Shown in pieces: positions 41,126 through 47,980 of a DNA stretch of 64,000 nt. The stretch covers positions 1 to 64,000 of the IMG/VR virus record IMGVR_UViG_3300037247_001689; one strand, written 5' to 3'. Origin of the DNA: a virus. Under the pieces are notes generated by a model. It ran no database searches, was not told where the DNA came from, and worked only from the letters and a program-made list of their open reading frames with translations. How positions within the stretch are numbered: the stretch's first letter is position 1; the number at the start of each line of letters is the position of its first letter. The translations under genes and the position numbers were made by a program.

Positions 41126-41275
41126 TTATATACAAATAACATCATTAATTTTGTTAAATGCTTCTATCATTAAACCCTCTAAAACTCCAGTTGTTCTCAA
41201 TACTGATTGTTTGTGCTGCAATTTCCAGTCTTTGATAATTGCTTCAATCAACTTAACCTTTTCTTTATCTTCCAT
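41126..41275 (-). CDS. Short hypothetical protein, 49 aa
   Basis: ATG 41275 after AAGGAAT. Helical: MEDKEKVKLIEAIIKDW then LEGLMIEAFNKI. Last gene of the minus cluster; 41006-41125 shows nothing further. Confidence 0.45.
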   Translation of the reverse strand: MEDKEKVKLIEAIIKDWKLQHKQSVLRTTGVLEGLMIEAFNKINDVICI

Positions 41276-41300
41276 ATTATTCCTTTACGAAATCACTAAT

Positions 41301-41474
41301 CTACAAATTCCCTTGAACAAATCCCAACCGGATAGATTGACCTGCGATAAATTCGAGTGATTGTTCCTTGATCTTTCTCTTATCAATTGGAATTGTACTT
41401 GCAACCCCATTTTCGATTAGAACCGTACTCCAAAATATTCCAGGTACGGTTGCAATGTTTTTAGTTTTTGTCAT
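41301..41474 (-). CDS. Short hypothetical protein, 57 aa
   Basis: ATG 41474 lies inside the end of the YopX-like gene, with GGAGAAATT upstream. Beta-like, basic. Chosen over the overlapping plus-strand frames because it fits the minus operon. Confidence 0.45.
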   Translation of the reverse strand: MTKTKNIATVPGIFWSTVLIENGVASTIPIDKRKIKEQSLEFIAGQSIRLGFVQGNL

Positions 41475-41814
41475 AGAATTTCTCCGCCATTTCAGGGTTT
41501 TCGTATTTATTACCTATTTCAGTCCAATTTTCAACACCTTTATCAAGAGCGATAGAAACACCACCCGTAAAAATTCGCCAATCTGGACCATGTTTTGTGA
41601 TTATTCCGTTAATAGCTCCATTAGTTATGATATCACCTTGGTAAAGTTCTGTTTTGTCCTTGTCGTGCCTTTCTGAGGATAGGATTAGGATTAAATGTTT
41701 ATCAGCTTTTTCAATCCACCCCCTTAAGTCAAAATGCATTAATTCGCCGATTTCATTAATATAAAAATCAAGATTACTTAATCTATTCTTTTTATCATCC
41801 CAAACCTTAAACAT
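41461..41814 (-). CDS. YopX-family protein
   Basis: 117 residues from ATG 41814 (AAGGAGAAAAG upstream). The YopX (PF09643) pattern is clear: MFKVWDDKKNRL, then TELYQGDIITN, GIITKHGPDWRIFTGG and IGNKYENPEM. Common in phages and prophages of many hosts; a small beta protein of unknown biochemical role. Confidence 0.75.
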   Translation of the reverse strand: MFKVWDDKKNRLSNLDFYINEIGELMHFDLRGWIEKADKHLILILSSERHDKDKTELYQGDIITNGAINGIITKHGPDWRIFTGGVSIALDKGVENWTEIGNKYENPEMAEKFYDKN

Positions 41815-41824
41815 CTTTTCTCCT

Positions 41825-42298
41825 TTATTGACTGAGACTCCTATAGCATGTCTCAATATATTTACTTCCTATGTTTACCCTAACAACCATATTATTAAAC
41901 ACATAATTGACAAATTCAGCGCCCATAATTAGAACGAGCTTCCCGTTCAATATTGTTTTTTCAATATCTTTGACGGTTATTTCTCTTTGACACATTCTTA
42001 ATACGCAGTGCCTATGTAATTTATATTGAGAATGTTCTTTTCTGTCAGGCGAAGATTTTCTTAGTACCAAATCATGTCCAGTGTTGATATGCTCTGTTGG
42101 TATTTTAATTTTAACAGACCTCAATGGTACTACATGATTGCATTTTATACACCATTTGAACCCTTTATTAATTATTTCATATTCATGTTCACATGCGTCA
42201 CTTAATGATATCGCGTGGTCACATTTTAGGCATCTATAATAAAAATTACCTTTCTTTTTTCTTGATGGTGTTAATTTGTAATCATGCTCGCATTCCAT
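41825..42298 (-). CDS. Zinc-ribbon plus DUF4258-like protein
   Basis: 157 residues. N-terminal half has two Cys/His pairs of ribbon type (CLKC, CIKC with CEHE/CEHD). The C-terminal ~60 residues (HCVLRMCQREITVKDIEKTILNGK ... RVNIGSKYIETCY) resemble DUF4258, a small RelE-like/BECR-related fold found in toxins. Whether this one is a nuclease is unknown. Confidence 0.5.
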   Translation of the reverse strand: MECEHDYKLTPSRKKKGNFYYRCLKCDHAISLSDACEHEYEIINKGFKWCIKCNHVVPLRSVKIKIPTEHINTGHDLVLRKSSPDRKEHSQYKLHRHCVLRMCQREITVKDIEKTILNGKLVLIMGAEFVNYVFNNMVVRVNIGSKYIETCYRSLSQ

Positions 42299-42306
42299 AA
42301 TCCCTC

Positions 42307-42495
42307 TTATCCTTTTGCCACAATTTCGGTTTTATTAACCTCAACCATGCAATCGTTGACGAATTCCATATCAGAAGCCAATTGTTCCTGATTATCTGGC
42401 TCTTCATCCCATCGTTGGTCAAATCTCTCACGGGCATGAGTCAGCATATTTTTAAACGCCATGAACTCAGATACTGTGTCACATTGAATTTTCAT
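42307..42495 (-). CDS. Hypothetical protein, 62 aa
   Basis: Helical, acidic (FMAFKNMLTHARERFDQRWDEEPDNQ). AAAAGAAATT upstream. In the middle of a co-directional minus cluster. Confidence 0.5.
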   Translation of the reverse strand: MKIQCDTVSEFMAFKNMLTHARERFDQRWDEEPDNQEQLASDMEFVNDCMVEVNKTEIVAKG

Positions 42496-42503
42496 AATTT
42501 CTT

Positions 42504-42719
42504 TTATTCTTTTAGTGAATCATTAACACTTTTTATTTCATCGAATACATTGGAATTAACATCTTTTTTACACAACTTGTAATCTTCAAGCGGACAATCA
42601 GGATGTATTTTATCAATGTTAAATTTTGGATCTGCTGGGATTGGACAGCCTTCTATTTTTAAATACAGCTCAATATAAATACACTCCCTGCAAAATTCTA
42701 TTTTTAATGCTCTAGCCAT
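42504..42719 (-). CDS. Small Cys-containing phage protein ('HPDC' type), 71 aa
   Basis: ATG 42719. CREC near the N-terminus, then CPIPADPKF...IDKIHPDCPLEDY, the same metal-site-like motif as in the 10450 gene. Part of a widely distributed small phage protein type without known role. Confidence 0.55.
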   Translation of the reverse strand: MARALKIEFCRECIYIELYLKIEGCPIPADPKFNIDKIHPDCPLEDYKLCKKDVNSNVFDEIKSVNDSLKE

Positions 42720-42787
42720 AATAAACCAAATATAAAGTATGTTATCCACCCCTATCTTTTTAATTACAGAGGTAGTGGATGGGGTTA

Positions 42788-42964
42788 TTAATAGTCTGGG
42801 TGCATTACTATAAAAATATGAGGGCAATAGTCACATTCGACTGTTTGAACTTGTTTTTTATCTTTGTTGAACTCAAAATTATCCACATCAATGTCAAAAT
42901 AATCATGACATTTTGGACATTCAACCTCAAATGTTTCTACTTTTTCGCATTTCACTGTTTCCAT
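42788..42964 (-). CDS. Zinc-ribbon protein, 58 aa
   Basis: ATG 42964 preferred (GAGGGGTGTT upstream). CPKCHDYF and CDYCPHIF give a classic two-knuckle zinc ribbon. Probably a small nucleic-acid or protein adaptor. Confidence 0.6.
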   Translation of the reverse strand: METVKCEKVETFEVECPKCHDYFDIDVDNFEFNKDKKQVQTVECDYCPHIFIVMHPDY

Positions 42965-43009
42965 AACACCCCTCTCAAATAATATATATAGTATATTCAG
43001 CAATGAATT

Positions 43010-43228
43010 TTAATTAAAACCTTCGATAAAATTACGCATTTTATCCTGAGTATCCAAATTGTTTGTTATCAATAATTGCATACCCATTTGAATCGCAATA
43101 TGCCCTGCTGTTTCGGGATGATTGCCTAAGTCAGAAGCCATTGAAGTGTACGCTCCTGTCGTATCTCCTGTGTCTAAAATCTCAATAGCTCTTTTCTTGC
43201 TCCAATCTAAATGCTCTTGCCTTGTCAT
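43010..43228 (-). CDS. Conserved phage hypothetical protein, 72 aa
   Basis: ATG 43228 after GGAGACGAAATA. The pattern TRQEHLDWSKKRAIEILDTGD...SMASDLGNHPET...MRNFIEGFN is a frequently encountered small phage family of unknown function. Confidence 0.65.
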   Translation of the reverse strand: MTRQEHLDWSKKRAIEILDTGDTTGAYTSMASDLGNHPETAGHIAIQMGMQLLITNNLDTQDKMRNFIEGFN

Positions 43229-43262
43229 TATTTCGTCTCCTGAAGTTAAAATACTATATTCA

Positions 43263-43293
43263 CCCACGACTCCGATTTTTTGAAAGCCGTGGG
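43263..43293. terminator. Hairpin between minus-strand genes
   Basis: CCCACG (43263-43268) and CGTGGG (43288-43293). On the minus strand no T-run follows, so attenuation or processing is as likely as termination. Confidence 0.4.
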
Positions 43294-43303
43294 AGCGATG
43301 TTT

Positions 43304-43603
43304 TTAGATATTTCTTGTCTTAACCGAGTTAGCAATATAGCAAAACCGGATTGCTTTTTTAACGCTTGTATATTTTCTTAAAATAAAACCAACCTGACCG
43401 GCTCTATTAGCCCCGATTAAAACAACATTTGTCTTTAGTCCCATGGATGGTACAATTCTGCACTTGTTAATTTTACCAGTTACCGTTCTCTTTTTCCTGT
43501 TAACCGGCTTTTGATGATCAGTTGGATTTGTTTGTCCGATCATGTTATTTTTGTGTTTTTTTGATTGCAAAGTAAACATTTTCCCTCTCAAAATAAGTTT
43601 CAA
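43304..43603 (-). CDS. Basic hypothetical protein, 99 aa
   Basis: Lys/Arg-rich N-terminal half, hydrophobic C-terminal half. ATG at 43579 is an alternative start. First gene after a promoter; unrecognised. Confidence 0.45.
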   Translation of the reverse strand: MKLILRGKMFTLQSKKHKNNMIGQTNPTDHQKPVNRKKRTVTGKINKCRIVPSMGLKTNVVLIGANRAGQVGFILRKYTSVKKAIRFCYIANSVKTRNI

Positions 43604-43675
43604 ATTCCTACGATATCCAACCTCTAACAGTGACCTTTTGACCCATGCGGGTAGGTATGTTTTAGTTGTTGATTG

Positions 43676-43705
43676 AATATATAACTTATATTAATTAAAT
43701 GTCAA
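43676..43705 (-). promoter_or_regulatory. Promoter of the minus cluster 43603-41126
   Basis: Minus strand TTGACA (43705-43700), 18-base spacer containing ATAAGT, TATATT (43681-43676). Same layout as the co-chaperonin promoter at 18915. Confidence 0.65.
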
Positions 43706-43741
43706 GTATTTATTTTCCCTGATAAATTTTGGACAAAAAAA

Positions 43742-43767
43742 ATGCGTACCGTTTTACCGATACGCAT
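43742..43767 (-). terminator. Terminator of the outer-membrane protein gene
   Basis: ATGCGTA (43742-43748) and TACGCAT (43761-43767) with inner CG pairs, flanked by A and T runs. On the minus strand an eight-T run follows the stem; it is 67 bases after the stop at 43834. Confidence 0.75.
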
Positions 43768-43833
43768 TTTTAAATCTTAATGCCGATTCAATTGCAAAAA
43801 CTATATACTTAACTAAGTTGGATAATTTGTCAA

Positions 43834-44580
43834 CTAATAATCTGATTGGCTAAATGGAATTCTAATACCGATTGAAATCATATTGGCACTCATATTCCCG
43901 TGAGTGTATTCAATCCCCTTTCTTTTATTAGGAGCATTAATATTTTTATATTCAAGCGAAATCATCATTCCTTCAGGATGACTTTGATCCCAAGATATAT
44001 CTATTTTAGCCCCTTTAATAGTGGCTTGATCAATCTTAGCCTTGTTACCGTTTTTATCCTCAGCCTCTACCATTCCAAATCCCCCAAATATAGCAAAATT
44101 CCAATCTGATCTTGTTGTCAGATACAGCCCTGCTAAAAGAGAGTACATTTGGACCTCCCATTCATGGTGAAAAGCCGACCCTTCGAGTTTTCTTTTCTGT
44201 ATTTTTGTAAAATTAGAATATTGGAATTGCAAATAAACCCATTTATTAAAGTTTGTTCTGATTCCAAGCTCATAGTTTGTCATCTCAAACTGTTCTTCAC
44301 CGTTAGAAGGTGTCATGATCATAGGAAACATAATTTCGCCTTCCCAATTAGATCTCTCATAATCAATATTAGATTGAGTACCTGCTTCACATGTAAAATC
44401 ACATGTTTTACATACAGGACATGCCTTTTGTGTATCTTCACAAACAAATGATTCAGATTCAACAGGCGCAGGGCAAAACTTTTCCTGAACAAAATTAAGT
44501 TTTTTTGGTGCTGGCGGTTCTGCAAGACAAATCCCCGAAACAAAAAACATCATCGTAAATAAAATCAATAACTTTTTCAT
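43834..44580 (-). CDS. Secreted beta-barrel-like outer-membrane protein
   Basis: 248 residues. Signal peptide 1-20 (KKLLILFTMMFFVSGICLA). A Cys-rich region follows (CEDTQKACPVCKTCDFTC). From ~75 on there are amphipathic strands alternating aromatic and polar residues (WVYLQFQYSNF, YSLLAGLYLTT, WNFAIFGGFGM, MMISLEYKNI) and a last strand ISIGIRIPF, typical of 8-stranded barrels. A monocistronic lysogenic-conversion-type gene (compare lambda Lom) is plausible; so is superinfection exclusion. Confidence 0.6.
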   Translation of the reverse strand: MKKLLILFTMMFFVSGICLAEPPAPKKLNFVQEKFCPAPVESESFVCEDTQKACPVCKTCDFTCEAGTQSNIDYERSNWEGEIMFPMIMTPSNGEEQFEMTNYELGIRTNFNKWVYLQFQYSNFTKIQKRKLEGSAFHHEWEVQMYSLLAGLYLTTRSDWNFAIFGGFGMVEAEDKNGNKAKIDQATIKGAKIDISWDQSHPEGMMISLEYKNINAPNKRKGIEYTHGNMSANMISIGIRIPFSQSDY

Positions 44581-44712
44581 ACTTTCTCCAAATGGAATTT
44601 AAAATTAACTAGTTGAAATATTATTAAAAATGACAGGTATTAAGTCAAATAGCCCTGTTTGACCATAAAACAGCTTTCAATTAGGATAAAATTAAATTTA
44701 AACGAGGTTATT

Positions 44713-44868
44713 ATGTTCGAGAAAGGCATTTACGCCCTTTTCTTCCTGATCGGTCTATATTATATGATTGGTGTGACATGCTTTAGTACAGATGAGAATA
44801 TCGTATGGCTTAGAGATTTTGTCGGAGTAGAAGAAAAGTGCTCAATTGTGCTTAAAAATAAATTATAA
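44713..44868 (+). CDS. Small membrane protein, 51 aa
   Basis: ATG 44713 preferred. One hydrophobic segment (~residues 5-25), then a short polar tail with two Cys. First gene of a plus-strand membrane cassette. Confidence 0.45.
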   Translation: MFEKGIYALFFLIGLYYMIGVTCFSTDENIVWLRDFVGVEEKCSIVLKNKL

Positions 44869-44876
44869 AGGTTAAA

Positions 44877-45302
44877 ATGGCAAATAACGATCAAAAATTG
44901 AAGAAAGATTTTGAAGAACTGAAGATAACAAATACCGATCTTGGCAAAAAATTGGGTGTTGTTTCAGGTGAGTTGACAAAGGCGAATAAGAAAATTGAAG
45001 AAGATTCAAAACTGTCAGATCAGCTAAAAACAGCAAATGAAAAAATCCAGGCTTTGGAATCTGAAAAATCAAAACTTGAAAAAGTAGTTGGTAAAGTTTC
45101 TGGTACATTTCCAAAATTACCACTTATAAAAGACCAAATCACAGAAAATATCAAAATTTGTGAAGCCGGTTTCGGGCAAAATGATGACATGAGAAAAGTA
45201 GTCTTTCTTTTGACTACTAAAAAAGAAGGGAAAATAATGATGACAGCAACATACAAAGACGGAAAATGTGTTGATGTTAATTTCCAACCGATACTAAAAT
45301 AA
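44877..45302 (+). CDS. Coiled-coil protein, 141 aa
   Basis: AAAGGTTAAA precedes the ATG. Residues 5-80 are a long heptad-rich coiled coil; the C-terminal 60 form a small beta domain. Could be a structural or lysis-associated protein. Not recognised. Confidence 0.5.
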   Translation: MANNDQKLKKDFEELKITNTDLGKKLGVVSGELTKANKKIEEDSKLSDQLKTANEKIQALESEKSKLEKVVGKVSGTFPKLPLIKDQITENIKICEAGFGQNDDMRKVVFLLTTKKEGKIMMTATYKDGKCVDVNFQPILK

Positions 45303-45829
45303 TGGAAGCAGAAGAAATTTTTGAACGGGAACATGGGCCAAAAAAACCTGTAAAAGAAGAACATAAATCGCCAATTGTGGATGGACGGATATTGGCTGTT
45401 GATGAGAAACTTACAAAGATTCAGGTTTTTGCAACAAAGTGGCAACGTCAGTTAGTTAAAAATGAAACATTGCTATCCTTTGTCTGTTTTTTTTTAGGTG
45501 TCATATACTCCTACGCCATAAATAAATGCACAGGGGATTTTAATGTTGCTTGGTATACATATGTTTTAGCTATTGGATGGGGGATATCGTTTTCTCTTTT
45601 ACTTATCAGAGAGGGCAGTCTCCCACTTTCAATTATTGCTAAATTTATATTAATATTCCTTGTTGGACATGTATCGTTAATGTTTTTTGTTGCGGCTGAT
45701 TCCCAAACATTTCATTTATTCACTGTTAATGTTTGTCGCATCCCTTTCGGGTGGAATGAATTAACATGGTGGACTTTGGGATTATTAAGCGGGTACTTAA
45801 TAATTAATTTATACAGAATTAAAAGATGA
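45302..45829 (+). CDS. Multi-pass membrane protein, 175 aa
   Basis: An acidic N-terminal tail of ~55 residues, then four hydrophobic segments (about 60-78, 88-105, 110-132, 150-170). Overlaps neighbours at both ends. Holin-like size but no holin family recognised. Confidence 0.5.
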   Translation: MEAEEIFEREHGPKKPVKEEHKSPIVDGRILAVDEKLTKIQVFATKWQRQLVKNETLLSFVCFFLGVIYSYAINKCTGDFNVAWYTYVLAIGWGISFSLLLIREGSLPLSIIAKFILIFLVGHVSLMFFVAADSQTFHLFTVNVCRIPFGWNELTWWTLGLLSGYLIINLYRIKR

Positions 45830-46266
45830 AGTATATTTTTATATTATTGATATTATCAGCATGTAGTGGGGAACTTAAAAACCCTGAAAAAGTTGAAAAG
45901 TTCGAATTCCCAGAAAAGCCAGTGATAGAAATAATTCCAGCTTTAGTTCTAAGTGATGTCATTGGTGATGATGTCGAAATGATCACAGAGCCGAAAGGTG
46001 ATAATGATGAATTGTTAAAAAAGATTGATCAACTGGTTTTAGATATGAAAGATATCCAAGAAAAATCAGTTTCCAAAATTGAACACAAGAAGCAGATACC
46101 AATTTCAGAAGTATTAAAAGACAAAAGCATCAAGCATACTGGACATTACGGCGGTGGAACGAATTGCAGGGGTAAGATATATCGAAAAGAATATTATGAA
46201 TCGTGGTTGTATTTTCATGTTGATTGCAACGGAAATTATACAGAACAACAAGTAAGGAGAAGATAA
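45826..46266 (+). CDS. Lipoprotein, 146 aa
   Basis: Short signal with lipobox LSAC (Cys13), predicting lipidation and outer-membrane anchoring. Middle part is acidic and helical; C-terminal part has two Cys (GGTNCRG, HVDCNG). Flanked by membrane-protein genes; an outer-membrane spanin-like role is possible but unproven. Confidence 0.6.
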   Translation: MKYIFILLILSACSGELKNPEKVEKFEFPEKPVIEIIPALVLSDVIGDDVEMITEPKGDNDELLKKIDQLVLDMKDIQEKSVSKIEHKKQIPISEVLKDKSIKHTGHYGGGTNCRGKIYRKEYYESWLYFHVDCNGNYTEQQVRRR

Positions 46267-46547
46267 TGTTTTTTGGATGGGAGGAGGTAGTTGCATTTTG
46301 GTTGGCTTTCGGAGGAATATGGTCAGTAGCTTTAATTGCGTTATTGATGGTGGTAGGCCAATTGTCTTTAAACAAATTAAAAACACCTACTGATATTGTT
46401 CAGAGAAGGAATTATAAAGACAGCATTTCCAACGCAAATTTGGGGAAAACGAATCTAAGAAGGTTTGCTGAAGCATCAAGGATGTTAGTTATAAATTTTA
46501 TTATTGTCGTCTCATTTTTAGTAATTCTGTATAAGATTTTTTCATGA
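46266..46547 (+). CDS. Two-helix membrane protein, 93 aa
   Basis: ATG 46266 overlaps the lipoprotein stop (TAATG). Hydrophobic helices at about 8-30 and 72-90 with a basic loop between. Overlaps the next gene start (ATGA). Confidence 0.5.
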   Translation: MFFGWEEVVAFWLAFGGIWSVALIALLMVVGQLSLNKLKTPTDIVQRRNYKDSISNANLGKTNLRRFAEASRMLVINFIIVVSFLVILYKIFS

Positions 46548-47467
46548 ATCAAATAATTATCCCTCGCAGCGAATTCTTCCAGAAAGGATTCGTGAAAGCG
46601 CACACGAGAAAGGGCAAGCAAGTCGCCTCGTACTTCACTAAAACCAAGAAAAACGTAGCCATTGTTCGCCACAAAACCAAGACCAGAATGGATTTAAGCG
46701 GTGACCAAGCGAAGGCGAAAATCAAAGCTTTGGAATCGAAAAAACAGCGCCATTCAGAGCATATCGACCACGCCACGATTTTAAAAGCAGAGGTTGAAAA
46801 GCACAAAGCACAAGGAAATACCCATTTTAAAGTAGGGAAAACAGAGCATCATGTGGATAAAGTCTTGAAAGATTTAAAAGACCATATCGACCATCATTCC
46901 AATGAAAAAAAGTCCCATGATAATCATATAAATAAAATCAAAGATCGGCACGAAACGGAGGCGAAACACTGGGAGAAGAAAGCGGTGGTAATTGAGTCTA
47001 AGAAAAAGCTTCCTAAGAAGGCAGTGACGATCTCTGGTAAAAAAATTAAGGGTAACAGCGGGAAAACAAAAACATATGAAATAAGTACAAGAGAAAAGGT
47101 GAGTCAAACAACTGGGAATTTAGATTATACTCTTGAAAAACTAAAAGGTAATGAAATAATTGATATCAAAGATGTTAAGGAATATGGTGAGACTTTAAAA
47201 CTTGTAAAATACTGGAAAACAAGATCAGCCATAGTTGAATCAAAAACCAAAGAAGATGCAATCAGTAAGATAGAATCAAATAGGTTCGGACTCGGAGCAT
47301 CTACTATTGAAATTGTAAGCGTAAAAGAGATTGATAGCAAAAGAAGTAAACAGAGTAAACAACCTATTATTGAAGCTGAGGAAATACTTTATGAAATGGA
47401 TGCAAAAGGGGTAGATAGATATTTGGGGTACACAAGAAAAGAGCTTATGGACAGCCTTGGTTTGTAA
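46544..47467 (+). CDS. Polyvalent-type protein, 307 aa
   Basis: Starts with IIPRSEFFQKGFV and then KAHTRKGKQVASYFTK, a module also present in the 1640-aa and 966-aa proteins. His/Lys-rich helices follow (residues ~50-145), then two small beta/alpha repeats. Probably carried with the virion like its relatives. Ends on a strong terminator. Confidence 0.55.
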   Translation: MNQIIIPRSEFFQKGFVKAHTRKGKQVASYFTKTKKNVAIVRHKTKTRMDLSGDQAKAKIKALESKKQRHSEHIDHATILKAEVEKHKAQGNTHFKVGKTEHHVDKVLKDLKDHIDHHSNEKKSHDNHINKIKDRHETEAKHWEKKAVVIESKKKLPKKAVTISGKKIKGNSGKTKTYEISTREKVSQTTGNLDYTLEKLKGNEIIDIKDVKEYGETLKLVKYWKTRSAIVESKTKEDAISKIESNRFGLGASTIEIVSVKEIDSKRSKQSKQPIIEAEEILYEMDAKGVDRYLGYTRKELMDSLGL

Positions 47468-47492
47468 AGCCTGTAAGGAAAACAGGCTTTAC
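47464..47492. terminator. Bidirectional terminator between convergent genes
   Basis: GTAAAGCCTGT (47464-47474), loop AAGGAAA, ACAGGCTTTAC (47482-47492): 11-bp perfect stem overlapping the stop of the 307-aa gene. Confidence 0.75.
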
Positions 47493-47498
47493 TTACTA

Positions 47499-47801
47499 CT
47501 ATTCCCAATCATTGAGAGCGCTTTTAAGATAATTTATCTCAGATTCAAAAAATGCCTTTGCAGTTTTATTTTCCACGAAAGTTTCTTGATCAGCGTCAAC
47601 TTTGTCTAACAGAATATAATGCAAATATCTATCAGCACAAGCGTCTGACATATTTGAATAAGCTTTTTGGATTTCGACCAACTCAACGTCCCATTGCCCA
47701 TCTTTAAAAAGATATTCGCTATCGGACGGGATAAAGTTTTCAATAAGCTCATATCTTTCTTCATCTGATAAATTCACTTCCATGTTTGTTGTTGTTTCCA
47801 T
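47499..47801 (-). CDS. Hypothetical protein, 100 aa
   Basis: AAGGAGACGAA precedes the ATG. Acidic, helical, with SDEERYELIENFIP and CADRYLHYILLDK. Served by promoter copy 3. Unrecognised cargo-type gene lying between virion genes. Confidence 0.5.
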   Translation of the reverse strand: METTTNMEVNLSDEERYELIENFIPSDSEYLFKDGQWDVELVEIQKAYSNMSDACADRYLHYILLDKVDADQETFVENKTAKAFFESEINYLKSALNDWE

Positions 47802-47849
47802 TTCGTCTCCTTAAAGTTTCAATTAAAAATACCCTCACTCGTTAAATTT

Positions 47850-47878
47850 AGAATCACAAACTTGTCGGAATCCGTCAA
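47850..47878 (-). promoter_or_regulatory. TTGACGGATTCCGACAA promoter cassette, copy 3
   Basis: Minus strand: TTGACG (47878-47873) with full GATTCCGACAA; the -10 at correct spacing is poor (GATTCT, 47855-47850). The whole region resembles 39631-39752, suggesting a duplicated divergent control region. Confidence 0.6.
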
Positions 47879-47943
47879 GTAAATAATAACTTATTTTAAA
47901 ATAAAAACAAATCACCCCCTGTTTGCCTTTCTACTACCTTTAA

Positions 47944-47971
47944 TAGTATAGATAAACAAACCCATATACTA
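47944..47971. promoter_or_regulatory. Inverted repeat TAGTATA/TATACTA before the 966-aa gene
   Basis: TAGTATA (47944-47950) and TATACTA (47965-47971), each followed by GATAAA. It ends ten bases before the ATG and no Shine-Dalgarno is visible. Could be an operator or a late promoter region. Confidence 0.45.
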
Positions 47972-47980
47972 TAGATAAAA

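Noticed and set aside
41067-41676. Plus-strand frames of 97 and 102 codons opposite the YopX region.
   Set aside because: Hydrophobic low-complexity translations without ribosome sites; the minus-strand genes (YopX-like and two small ORFs) explain the region better.
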